From: Sphingobacteriales bacterium
GTDB taxonomy: Bacteria; Bacteroidota; Bacteroidia; Chitinophagales; CAIOSU01
DNA: 60,254 bases
Assembly (NCBI GenBank): GCA_027486795.1
Contig: JAIXOI010000026.1
Coordinates: forward strand, 1-60,254
Reading direction: 5' to 3'
Positions 53,343-60,254 of this stretch are shown here, one piece after another. Made by a program: the position numbers and the translations under genes. Each line of letters begins with the position of its first letter. Within the stretch, counting starts at the first letter, position 1. The notes beneath the pieces are model-generated. The model saw only the letters and a program-made list of their open reading frames with translations. It searched no databases and was not told the origin of the DNA.

Positions 53343-54392
53343 TTACGGAATAACTGTATTTATTGTCGATTGCAAATCAACAGTACCTTTAATACTCAGA
53401 GTAAATGGCTTATCGAAAGGAAACTGGATATACTCTCCAGGCTGCGGAACCAAATCGGCATTGGTATCATAAATTACGTTCAAATAATAACTGCCAGGGT
53501 GCATATAATCAAACTGGTAGCTGCTAGCTTGCGCGCCAGTGAGCAGCACATATCGAGATCGATATTTTAAATTTGCAGGCACATATTGAAACCCGCTAAA
53601 CAATGGCTGAGTGGTAATAATGATAATGACCTGCGCTCCAGCTTGGATTTGCACTGCGTTGCCAAAACTGCAGGTAACATTGGTTTGCCCCAAATATGGA
53701 TGCTCCGCTTGCGGATAGGGATCAACTTGGTTGCCATAATATACCGCCTCAGTTGCGCTGTCGAATGCAGTTGAAAAGTCTTTCACCTCCTGTTTCTGAG
53801 GGAAATTAAAATTCTGCTTGCTTTCTACTGCAGAAGAGGTGTCTACGCGCTTTGCGTTCCATTGCATGTGCAATGTTGGTTCCGAAAGCGAGTTGTACTT
53901 ATTAGTGAAGGTTTGCATGTATACACTATCGTTTCTGAAGCGAAACTCGACAAACAGGCGGTTCACGCCAGCCTTAAAATCAACAAACCGATAGTACCGC
54001 TCCAATCCGCTACTATAGCTACTATCGCAGCGGGCATAGCTTACCCGCTGCTGCCCAGCAAACCCACCACCATTGCGAAAAGCCATAACATACTTTTGCT
54101 CGAATTTGGCTATAAAAAAGCCCATAAAAATATCGTTTACAGTATCCAATTCGGCCTTACCCGAAAGCTGGGCAGGTGATATAGGCCTAAAATCAACTAT
54201 CCATTCAGGGTAGCTACCTAATGGAGTTGTAGAGGTTACTGGGCCATCCCATATCCCCGAAAAGTCATCGAGAATACCATAGCCCAATACGTTGGTGGTA
54301 TCGTCTATGGGGTCGAGAGTATCGTCATTCTTAGGAGTGTTTTTATTACAAGCGCTGGCAAGCAACAATACTAATAACCAAGCATATTTCAT
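53343..54392 (-). CDS. Lipoprotein of unknown function
   Basis: It has 349 residues from ATG 54392, chosen since MKYAWLLVLLLASACNKN is a good lipoprotein signal (lipobox ASAC). The longer frame to 54455 starts upstream of the -7 box. The mature part has an N-terminal linker, then beta-rich segments. The last ~100 residues (from AQVIIIITTQPLFSGFQY, then YVLLTGAQASSYQFDYMHPGSYYLNVIYDTNADLVPQPGEY) resemble a carboxypeptidase-regulatory or Ig-like beta domain of Bacteroidota surface lipoproteins. No enzyme motif is visible. Confidence 0.6.
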   Translation of the reverse strand: MKYAWLLVLLLASACNKNTPKNDDTLDPIDDTTNVLGYGILDDFSGIWDGPVTSTTPLGSYPEWIVDFRPISPAQLSGKAELDTVNDIFMGFFIAKFEQKYVMAFRNGGGFAGQQRVSYARCDSSYSSGLERYYRFVDFKAGVNRLFVEFRFRNDSVYMQTFTNKYNSLSEPTLHMQWNAKRVDTSSAVESKQNFNFPQKQEVKDFSTAFDSATEAVYYGNQVDPYPQAEHPYLGQTNVTCSFGNAVQIQAGAQVIIIITTQPLFSGFQYVPANLKYRSRYVLLTGAQASSYQFDYMHPGSYYLNVIYDTNADLVPQPGEYIQFPFDKPFTLSIKGTVDLQSTINTVIP

Positions 54393-54408
54393 TGGGCAAT
54401 GTTTACAA

Positions 54409-54416
54409 CAAAAATA
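54409..54416 (-). promoter_or_regulatory. -7 promoter box for the lipoprotein gene
   Basis: The minus strand reads TATTTTTG (TAnnTTTG), 16 nt before the ATG at 54392. It supports the shorter start. Confidence 0.55.
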
Positions 54417-55014
54417 GCGACAATTTAAATGCACTACTTCAATAACCATAAACATACCCTCTTTAAACGGACAACTTTGTCTTTATGGCAGGCAAGTGGG
54501 GTTAAAAAATACACTTTGTTTATTGTAAAAAATCACTTTTAATCACTTGTTGTAATTATTTGGATAAATTATTATACACGTACCAAAAACAATACACTTT
54601 TATTTCAACCTTAAAATATTGAAAACTAGATGTTTAGATTTACGTACTAATTATAGGGTAGTAGCAAGTAATTGCGTTGATAGGAAATATTACGGAACTA
54701 TTAATGTTTTTATAACAAAGCCAATTTTGCACAAAATCGGATGAAAATTGCTTAATTTGTATTAGCTCTTATCTTAAGGGTACGTATAACTACTTACAAC
54801 TAGCCGATAGCAAAGTGTGGATTGCCTTTACTTAACCCATTAATATTGCCTGTAGCCTTTTCGCTAGCAATGGTCTACTGCCAATGCTGCTAAAAAGTCT
54901 ACCCACAGTGTTGGTTATTTAAAAGGAGTGATGTTACTATTGAAATCATAATAAAATAAAAATAGTTAATAAAACATGGCAGATAGTATCTGCAAAAATC
55001 CAGAAACGCGCTAT
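54417..55014. other. 600-nt gene-free AT-rich region
   Basis: No gene is seen. It holds an operator-like palindrome ATTTTG-CA-CAAAAT (54724-54737). A short frame of seven codons including the stop, with an AAGGAG sequence in front (54931-54951, MLLLKS), has no further support. It also has long A/T runs. This is the upstream region of the lipocalin-like gene and of the giant protein behind it. Confidence 0.4.
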
Positions 55015-55488
55015 ATGAAAAGACTGATACTCTTGTTGTTGCTTGCCACGCCTATGTTTTCATTCGCGCAAAAAGTGGATTTGAACTTGCTGCAAGGCGA
55101 ATGGGTGCTAAGCGATATACAATCGAAAGATTCGGTTTGGGTAGCTGCCAACCCCGATGGACAGGGCACTGTTACTGCCAACGGCAAAACCATGACCAAG
55201 AACTATCAGGAGAAAAAAATGTCGTTGGTGGAATACATGCAGCAAAGCATGACCTGCGGATTGACCAAATTTGTGTTCAAAAGCAACGAATTTGAGTTTT
55301 ACCGAAACAACGAACTCACATTTGCAGGCAAGTTTATGGTTAAAGGCAATAAAATAATATTGGAATACCAATCAGGGCCAGATGCAAAAACAAAGGAAAA
55401 TACCTTGGTCTCTTTGTCGGCTACTAAACTGGTACTTGCTTCCGAATCGAAAGAAAAGCCCGTACTGCTTACCTTTTCCAAGAAATAA
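55015..55488 (+). CDS. Lipocalin-like exported protein
   Basis: It has 157 residues from ATG 55015 (MKRLILLLLLATPMFSFAQ, a good signal peptide). The frame could begin at 54976, but that would hide the signal. The mature part starts NLLQGEWVLSDIQSKDSVW, the GxW opening of lipocalin-like domains, followed by eight short beta strands (EFEFYRNNELTFAGKFMVKGNKIILEYQ). Its ligand is unknown. The giant surface-protein gene follows 43 nt after its stop on the same strand, and no promoter box is seen between, so they may be co-transcribed. Confidence 0.72.
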   Translation: MKRLILLLLLATPMFSFAQKVDLNLLQGEWVLSDIQSKDSVWVAANPDGQGTVTANGKTMTKNYQEKKMSLVEYMQQSMTCGLTKFVFKSNEFEFYRNNELTFAGKFMVKGNKIILEYQSGPDAKTKENTLVSLSATKLVLASESKEKPVLLTFSKK

Positions 55489-55531
55489 ATCATCGCTTGT
55501 AACCGCTTGATATTAAAGGAAACTGAAACAG

Positions 55532-58500
55532 ATGAACAAACATATACTCACCATACTATTAACGCTTTCGTGCTTGAGTACCATAGCACAAAACGTTAAT
55601 TACCAGATATATACCACCCGGTACTATACCGGCAGGGGCAATTCGGATTTCTGGACAGACGATGACCCAAGGTGGGTAGTATTGTTTTATGACAACACCG
55701 ATGGTTATGTATCCGGACAAGGCGTGATACGCTCTATTGACAATGGCCTAGATGGTGCCGCTTGGGACGACCCAACCGACTTTTTGTGCCGTACTGAAAA
55801 CAACACAGCAGCCACTTCTTTAAGGGTAAGGCTTGAGGCTTGGGAAGACGATGCGTGTGGGGGCTCAGATACTTACAATACAGGGTGTGCAAACAACGAC
55901 GAAGCCTATTGCAACATACTTAGTGGTAACGTCAATTTTAGGTCGGATGCGATTTGCAACTGGAACACTTACAACATTTTTTGTAACGGCAATTGGCAGG
56001 TTGATTACCGCGTAAGGTGGGAATGGGCCAATGCCCCTGCCATTACAACCCAGCCCAGCCCTACAGATAGAAACCTTTGCATTGGCGCCACTACCACGCT
56101 TACCGTTGTAGGCGATGCCTCGGCAAGGTTTTATAAATGGCAGGTGAACACCAATACCGGCCTTCCGCAAAGCCAATGTGCTACTAGTGGCTGGGCCGAT
56201 ATTAGCGGTGCTACCAGCAGCAGCTACACCCCGCCTCAAACGGCAGGAGCTAGACAATACCGGGTGCTAATAACCAGCAACTGTACAGCAGATTTTACCT
56301 CAAAAACAACTACTTCTAACTGCGTAAGGGTAAACTATTTTCCATACTCCCCTCCTATTATCAGCGCCGCTTGCGGAAACAGCATCTTTATTGGTTCTAC
56401 CCAAAGCTTTGCAGCTACTTTGCCCCCGGCGGTTGGCGCCATAGGGAATGGTTCGTATGTATGGACGGTTAGCCCAACTACAGGTGTAACTATTGGCACG
56501 GCTAACAGTTCATCAACCAACATTACTTTTGCCAGTGCAGGCAGTTTTACCGTAACCCTAACTACCGATGATAGCGGAGGCCCTTGCAACACCACCAGCA
56601 CAAGCTGCACGGTAAATGTTAGTGCCCCTGATTGCGACTTTGTGTACGTAAACAGCTCCACCTCCAATACTTTGGTGGGCTCATCCAACTCGCCAGTAAC
56701 GCTGGCAGCGGGCATAGTGCTCGCTAGCGGCTCAGGTCGCAAGCACATTCGCATGGCCAGCGGCACTTACAGTATAAGCGCTATATTAGAGATACCTTCT
56801 GATGTAATTATTGAAGGAGGCTATGTACAAACTGGCAATAACTGGACCAAAAGCAGCGCTGCTGCTACCATTATAAACTTTTCTGGTATTGAGACCATTA
56901 ACTCAGATGTTCGACATGTAATGGGCTTTCGATCTAACAATACCGATAACTGGACATTGCAAGATCTTACCATTACAACGGCAAATGCTACTGGCAACTC
57001 TAGTAGCGGCAATGGAACATCAAACTACGCCCTTTGGATAGGAAATGGCTCAACAGGCTATACCATAACTAGGTGCAGCATAACCAGTGGCAGCGCAACT
57101 GCCGGTTCAGGAAAGCCAGGTGGTACAAATGGTGCTTTTGATTCGTCATGGGATGGCAGCAATGGCTCTCCAGGAGTCGCAGGTTCTGGCGGAAGTAGTG
57201 GTGGAGCTGGATGCGGAAATGATAATGGTGGCAACGGCGGTAGTGGCGGTAGCGGCGGAAGTGGCGGTGCCAATGCCACCCAAATAGGCGGCAGTGCTGC
57301 TTCGGGCGGTAGCGGCGGAGCTGGTGGTAGAGGAGGTAACGACAATGGCTGCGGCGGCCCTGCAAACACTTGTAATGGTTCTGCAGGAGACCCTAGAACA
57401 CTAACCCAGGGTACCGGCGCAGGAACAGCAGGCACTGCTTGCAGAACCGGCTCAGAAAACTGTGGCACAGGAGGTAATGGATCAACTAATACTGTGGTAG
57501 GCGCTGCAAGCAGCAATGGGTCGACAGGTGTTGCAAGTTTCACTGGAGGATATTATTCGCCAGCCGTAGGAACTAATGGAACTTCTGGTGGCGGTGGTGG
57601 AGGCGGCGGAGGCGGCGGAGGCGGCGGCGGTGCAGACCGTTCGTGCTTTGGTTGTTGCGACTGGGCTGGAGATGGCGGCGGCGGCGGCGGTGGCGGCGGC
57701 GGGGGCGGCGGTGCCGGTAAAGGCGGCGGCGGTGGCGGCAGCTCTTTCGGTATTTATATATGGAATAATACTGCTAGTGGTTTAATTGAGAATACGCTCA
57801 TAAATACAGGGGCTGCAGGTGCAGGTGGTGCTGGTGGCAAAGGTGGAAGTTTTGGAGCAGGTAATTCTGGAGCTGGTGGTGGCACGGGCGGTGGCAATGA
57901 CGGTGGTACTGGAGGTTCGGGCAGCCGTGGCGCAGCAGGCGGGGATGGAGGCACAGGTTCTATCGGAGTAAGGTATGCCATTGCAGTGCAAAGCTCATCT
58001 GGCAATCCTTCAATATCGATTTCACCAACTGTCACTTTTAACTCTAGTGTAAGTGGCGGTGCAGTTGCCAACCCAACCAACGCACTCATTGTAAATTACG
58101 ACAACTCTAAAGGTTGTACAAACTCTTACATCAACCTACAAAAAACCACCGGCAATTGGAGCAGTTATGGCACCGGTGGCGATGAGGTGTTTGATATTAC
58201 CAGCGCCCTCTCAAGTCAGAATGTTACGGCTACCAATATATCTGTTTACTACTCCACCGGCTCAACTGGCTGGAAAGATGTATCAACTACTACCGATACC
58301 CGCACCCGGTTGCTATTAATCTCAACCGATAGAACCCCACCGGTAATTAACGGCATCACTTCGCCTATTTGCGCCGATGGTAGTTTAAGCCTTACTGTTA
58401 CTGCAAATAGCCCATCGAGTGTAGTGGCCTATGAGTGGACCATACAGGCACAATCGGTAACCGGATTGAGTACCCCAACTCCTATTATTACTTCGAGCAG

Positions 58501-60254
58501 CGCAACCCCAACCTTTGCTTTCCCTAATGCTGGCTCTTCCAACATTACATATCAAGTAAAGCTCAGGGTGCAAGACCAATGTTGTGGATGGTCTATTCCC
58601 GTGTTTGGTTTCGTAACCGTAGCACCGGACCCTACTCCACCAACCGCAACCAAGAGCCCAACGGATGCTATTATTTGTGAAGGACAGACACTTACACTTA
58701 CCAACCCTACATCGGGTTTAGGCGGAGCAGGCACTTGCAGTTTCGAATATAGGTATAATGACGGTTCTGGGTTTAGTACTTGGAACAGCACGGTACCTAA
58801 CTTTGCAGCAATACAAGGTACTAATACCATAGAGATACGCACCAACTGTAATGGCACCGGCTGCGATGTAAGCACTGCAACCGCCTATAGCTGGACGGTA
58901 GCAGCGGACCCTGCTTTGCCAGCCGCAACACGCTCCCCTAATATGGATACTGTGTGCGTAGGTGCCACACTAGTGCTTACAGGTGTAGCTCAAGGCCAGG
59001 GCGGCACGGGTACTTGTACATTGCAATATGCCTTTTCTACCACTGGTGCAAGTGGGTATGGAGCTTGGAGCACAACTCCTCCATCATTAACCGCTACCGG
59101 CACCGATAACCGCATAAAAGTACGTACGAGCTGTACCGGCTTAGGTTGTGGCACCTCGCCCGAGGCAGAGTTTGTATGGTTTGTAAAAGCGGACCCAATT
59201 GCCCCTACCATTACCAAAAATCCGACTGATGCAACAGTTTGTATTGGAGCAGTGGTGGCCGCCAACGTTACCGCATTCGGCACTGGCGGGGCTGGTACCT
59301 GCCAAGATGAATTGCGCTACAGCATTGACAACGGCGCTAATTGGAGCGCTTGGGGTACTACCATACCATCTATAACTACCACAGCAGCTGGTACCTTTTT
59401 GATAGAGGCACGTCGTAATTGTGGCGCAGGAGGTTGCAACTCTAACGTAAACAGCATTAGCTGGACGGTAGTTGCAGACCCTGCCATCTCAACTCCAACC
59501 TTTAACCCAACTACTATTTGTGCTGGCGGTACTACTGTAGTAAGTGCTACCATAAGTGGTGGTGCAGGTACGCCTAGCCCGCAATGGCAATATTTTAATG
59601 GCAGCACTTGGAATGATGTAGTAAACAGTACCCCAGCGGGCGCTACCTATACCAATGCCACCGCTGTCAGCATGACCATAGCAGGTATCACAGCCACCGG
59701 AAGCCATCAGTATAGGCTCATAACAACAAATGCACAAGGCTGTACCGCCACGGGTGCTGGTGCTAGCTTTAGTGTTGTGGCAGACCCCATTTGGGCTACC
59801 AACACCGTTTCGCCGGGCACTATTTGCAATGGCGGTTCGGTTACGTTCTCAGCTACCGTTAGCGGTGGCTCGGGCGGCACTGTAAGCTGGGTGCGGGCAA
59901 CCACCCCGGGAGGTGCAGGTACGGCGGTTACATCTCCTGATATACCACCAAGTGCAACTACCTATTACTACCGTCCGGTTTACAACCCAACAGTATCAGG
60001 TTGTAACCTTGCCGATGGCGTGGAAACTACCGTAACCGTAGTAGCAGACCCCACTTGGGCAACCAACACCGTTTCGCCGGGTACTATTTGCAACGGCGGT
60101 TCTGTTACGTTCTCTGCTACCGTAAGCGGTGGTTCGGGTGGCACGGTTGGCTGGCTGCGGGCAACTACCCCAGGTGGCGCGGGTACAACCGTTACTTCGC
60201 CCAATACTCCTCCATCTGCGGGTACTTACTACTATCGTCCGGTATACACAGGTA
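55532..60254 (+). CDS. Giant secreted Gly-rich/Ig-repeat surface protein (partial, runs off right edge)
   Basis: An ATG at 55532 opens 1574 codons with no stop to the window edge. The signal peptide (MNKHILTILLTLSCLSTIAQ) is followed by a novel ~150-residue part, two Ig-like domains, then a beta-helix section (GTYSISAILEIPSDVIIEGG) close to the one in the 489-5180 protein. Residues ~515-820 are a Gly-rich region with pure glycine runs of 15 and 13 codons. Ig-like repeats follow. The last two visible (from 59781 and 60045) are ~88 residues long and nearly the same, with WATNTVSPGTICNGGS. A T9SS sorting domain is expected beyond the edge but not seen. Confidence 0.85.
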   Translation, partial: MNKHILTILLTLSCLSTIAQNVNYQIYTTRYYTGRGNSDFWTDDDPRWVVLFYDNTDGYVSGQGVIRSIDNGLDGAAWDDPTDFLCRTENNTAATSLRVRLEAWEDDACGGSDTYNTGCANNDEAYCNILSGNVNFRSDAICNWNTYNIFCNGNWQVDYRVRWEWANAPAITTQPSPTDRNLCIGATTTLTVVGDASARFYKWQVNTNTGLPQSQCATSGWADISGATSSSYTPPQTAGARQYRVLITSNCTADFTSKTTTSNCVRVNYFPYSPPIISAACGNSIFIGSTQSFAATLPPAVGAIGNGSYVWTVSPTTGVTIGTANSSSTNITFASAGSFTVTLTTDDSGGPCNTTSTSCTVNVSAPDCDFVYVNSSTSNTLVGSSNSPVTLAAGIVLASGSGRKHIRMASGTYSISAILEIPSDVIIEGGYVQTGNNWTKSSAAATIINFSGIETINSDVRHVMGFRSNNTDNWTLQDLTITTANATGNSSSGNGTSNYALWIGNGSTGYTITRCSITSGSATAGSGKPGGTNGAFDSSWDGSNGSPGVAGSGGSSGGAGCGNDNGGNGGSGGSGGSGGANATQIGGSAASGGSGGAGGRGGNDNGCGGPANTCNGSAGDPRTLTQGTGAGTAGTACRTGSENCGTGGNGSTNTVVGAASSNGSTGVASFTGGYYSPAVGTNGTSGGGGGGGGGGGGGGGADRSCFGCCDWAGDGGGGGGGGGGGGGAGKGGGGGGSSFGIYIWNNTASGLIENTLINTGAAGAGGAGGKGGSFGAGNSGAGGGTGGGNDGGTGGSGSRGAAGGDGGTGSIGVRYAIAVQSSSGNPSISISPTVTFNSSVSGGAVANPTNALIVNYDNSKGCTNSYINLQKTTGNWSSYGTGGDEVFDITSALSSQNVTATNISVYYSTGSTGWKDVSTTTDTRTRLLLISTDRTPPVINGITSPICADGSLSLTVTANSPSSVVAYEWTIQAQSVTGLSTPTPIITSSSATPTFAFPNAGSSNITYQVKLRVQDQCCGWSIPVFGFVTVAPDPTPPTATKSPTDAIICEGQTLTLTNPTSGLGGAGTCSFEYRYNDGSGFSTWNSTVPNFAAIQGTNTIEIRTNCNGTGCDVSTATAYSWTVAADPALPAATRSPNMDTVCVGATLVLTGVAQGQGGTGTCTLQYAFSTTGASGYGAWSTTPPSLTATGTDNRIKVRTSCTGLGCGTSPEAEFVWFVKADPIAPTITKNPTDATVCIGAVVAANVTAFGTGGAGTCQDELRYSIDNGANWSAWGTTIPSITTTAAGTFLIEARRNCGAGGCNSNVNSISWTVVADPAISTPTFNPTTICAGGTTVVSATISGGAGTPSPQWQYFNGSTWNDVVNSTPAGATYTNATAVSMTIAGITATGSHQYRLITTNAQGCTATGAGASFSVVADPIWATNTVSPGTICNGGSVTFSATVSGGSGGTVSWVRATTPGGAGTAVTSPDIPPSATTYYYRPVYNPTVSGCNLADGVETTVTVVADPTWATNTVSPGTICNGGSVTFSATVSGGSGGTVGWLRATTPGGAGTTVTSPNTPPSAGTYYYRPVYTG

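Noticed and set aside
54931-54951. Short frame MLLLKS with an AAGGAG in front, as a leader peptide
   Set aside because: It is too short, has no regulatory codons or attenuator behind it, and shows no other support.
57058-58089. Minus-strand proline-rich frames opposite the second Gly-rich region
   Set aside because: Same reason: they are complements of the glycine-coding strand.

Overview
This window is a chromosomal stretch of a member of the Bacteroidota, probably near Chitinophagales, Sphingobacteriales or Flavobacteriales. I cannot fix the family. The evidence is T9SS sorting domains (types A and B), the gene order parA-parB-DUF5683-dapB-lepB, an ftsK-lolA pair, DUF5777 and YceI proteins, and thirteen matches to the Bacteroidota -7 promoter box TAnnTTTG, mostly just upstream of genes. 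Shine-Dalgarno sequences are nearly absent.

Layout. 1-500: the end of an IS3-like insertion sequence beside a tRNA-Asp. 489-5180: a giant secreted Gly-rich/Ig-repeat T9SS surface protein, followed by accA. 6.4-9.7 kb: an envelope operon (DUF5777 barrel, YceI, two related haem-binding lipoproteins) and a divergent OB-fold protein. 10-18.2 kb: a GT39 membrane glycosyltransferase, deoxynucleoside kinase, trpS, a GH1 glycosidase, lolA and ftsK. 18.2-22.4 kb: an egtB-like gene boxed by repeats, then an ECF sigma factor with a membrane partner that is probably its anti-sigma factor. 22.4-28.1 kb: fatty-acid desaturase, lepB, dapB, DUF5683, parB and parA. 28.1-29 kb: a gene-free stretch with four palindromes and an inverted pair of GC-rich elements. 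29-31.6 kb: an FMN reductase, an orphan peptide-binding lipoprotein and a GNAT protein. 31.6-36.1 kb: a tightly overlapping four-gene operon (flippase, CapA-like, asparagine-synthase-like, carboxymuconolactone-decarboxylase-like) that looks like surface-polymer or metabolite biosynthesis. 36.3-44.2 kb: a thioredoxin-like protein, DUF3298 lipoprotein, a three-gene MacA/MacB-type ABC exporter, queA and another ABC permease. 44.5-49.4 kb: an unknown gene, recQ and two GT4 glycosyltransferases. 49.4-55.5 kb: ftsE, a response regulator with a C-terminal membrane helix, a protein that is almost only a T9SS sorting domain, queD, a SpoIIE-type phosphatase and two envelope proteins. 55,532 to the edge: a second giant Gly-rich/Ig-repeat protein related to the first one, running off the window.

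The most unusual signal is not a gene. At least nine gene boundaries carry short low-complexity stretches with a strict 7-bp period (8-bp in one). The unit sequences differ from place to place (AAGTATC, ACGATTT, GTCGACC, AAATTGA, GAAATGN, GTACAAG). Several are arranged as inverted pairs about 90-155 nt apart, including one perfect 33-bp inverted repeat. Two composite copies in the same orientation bracket egtB. Same period with unrelated sequences suggests a shared generating process rather than one fixed protein-binding site.

All functional calls rest on reading the sequence and on family knowledge. No database search was run.
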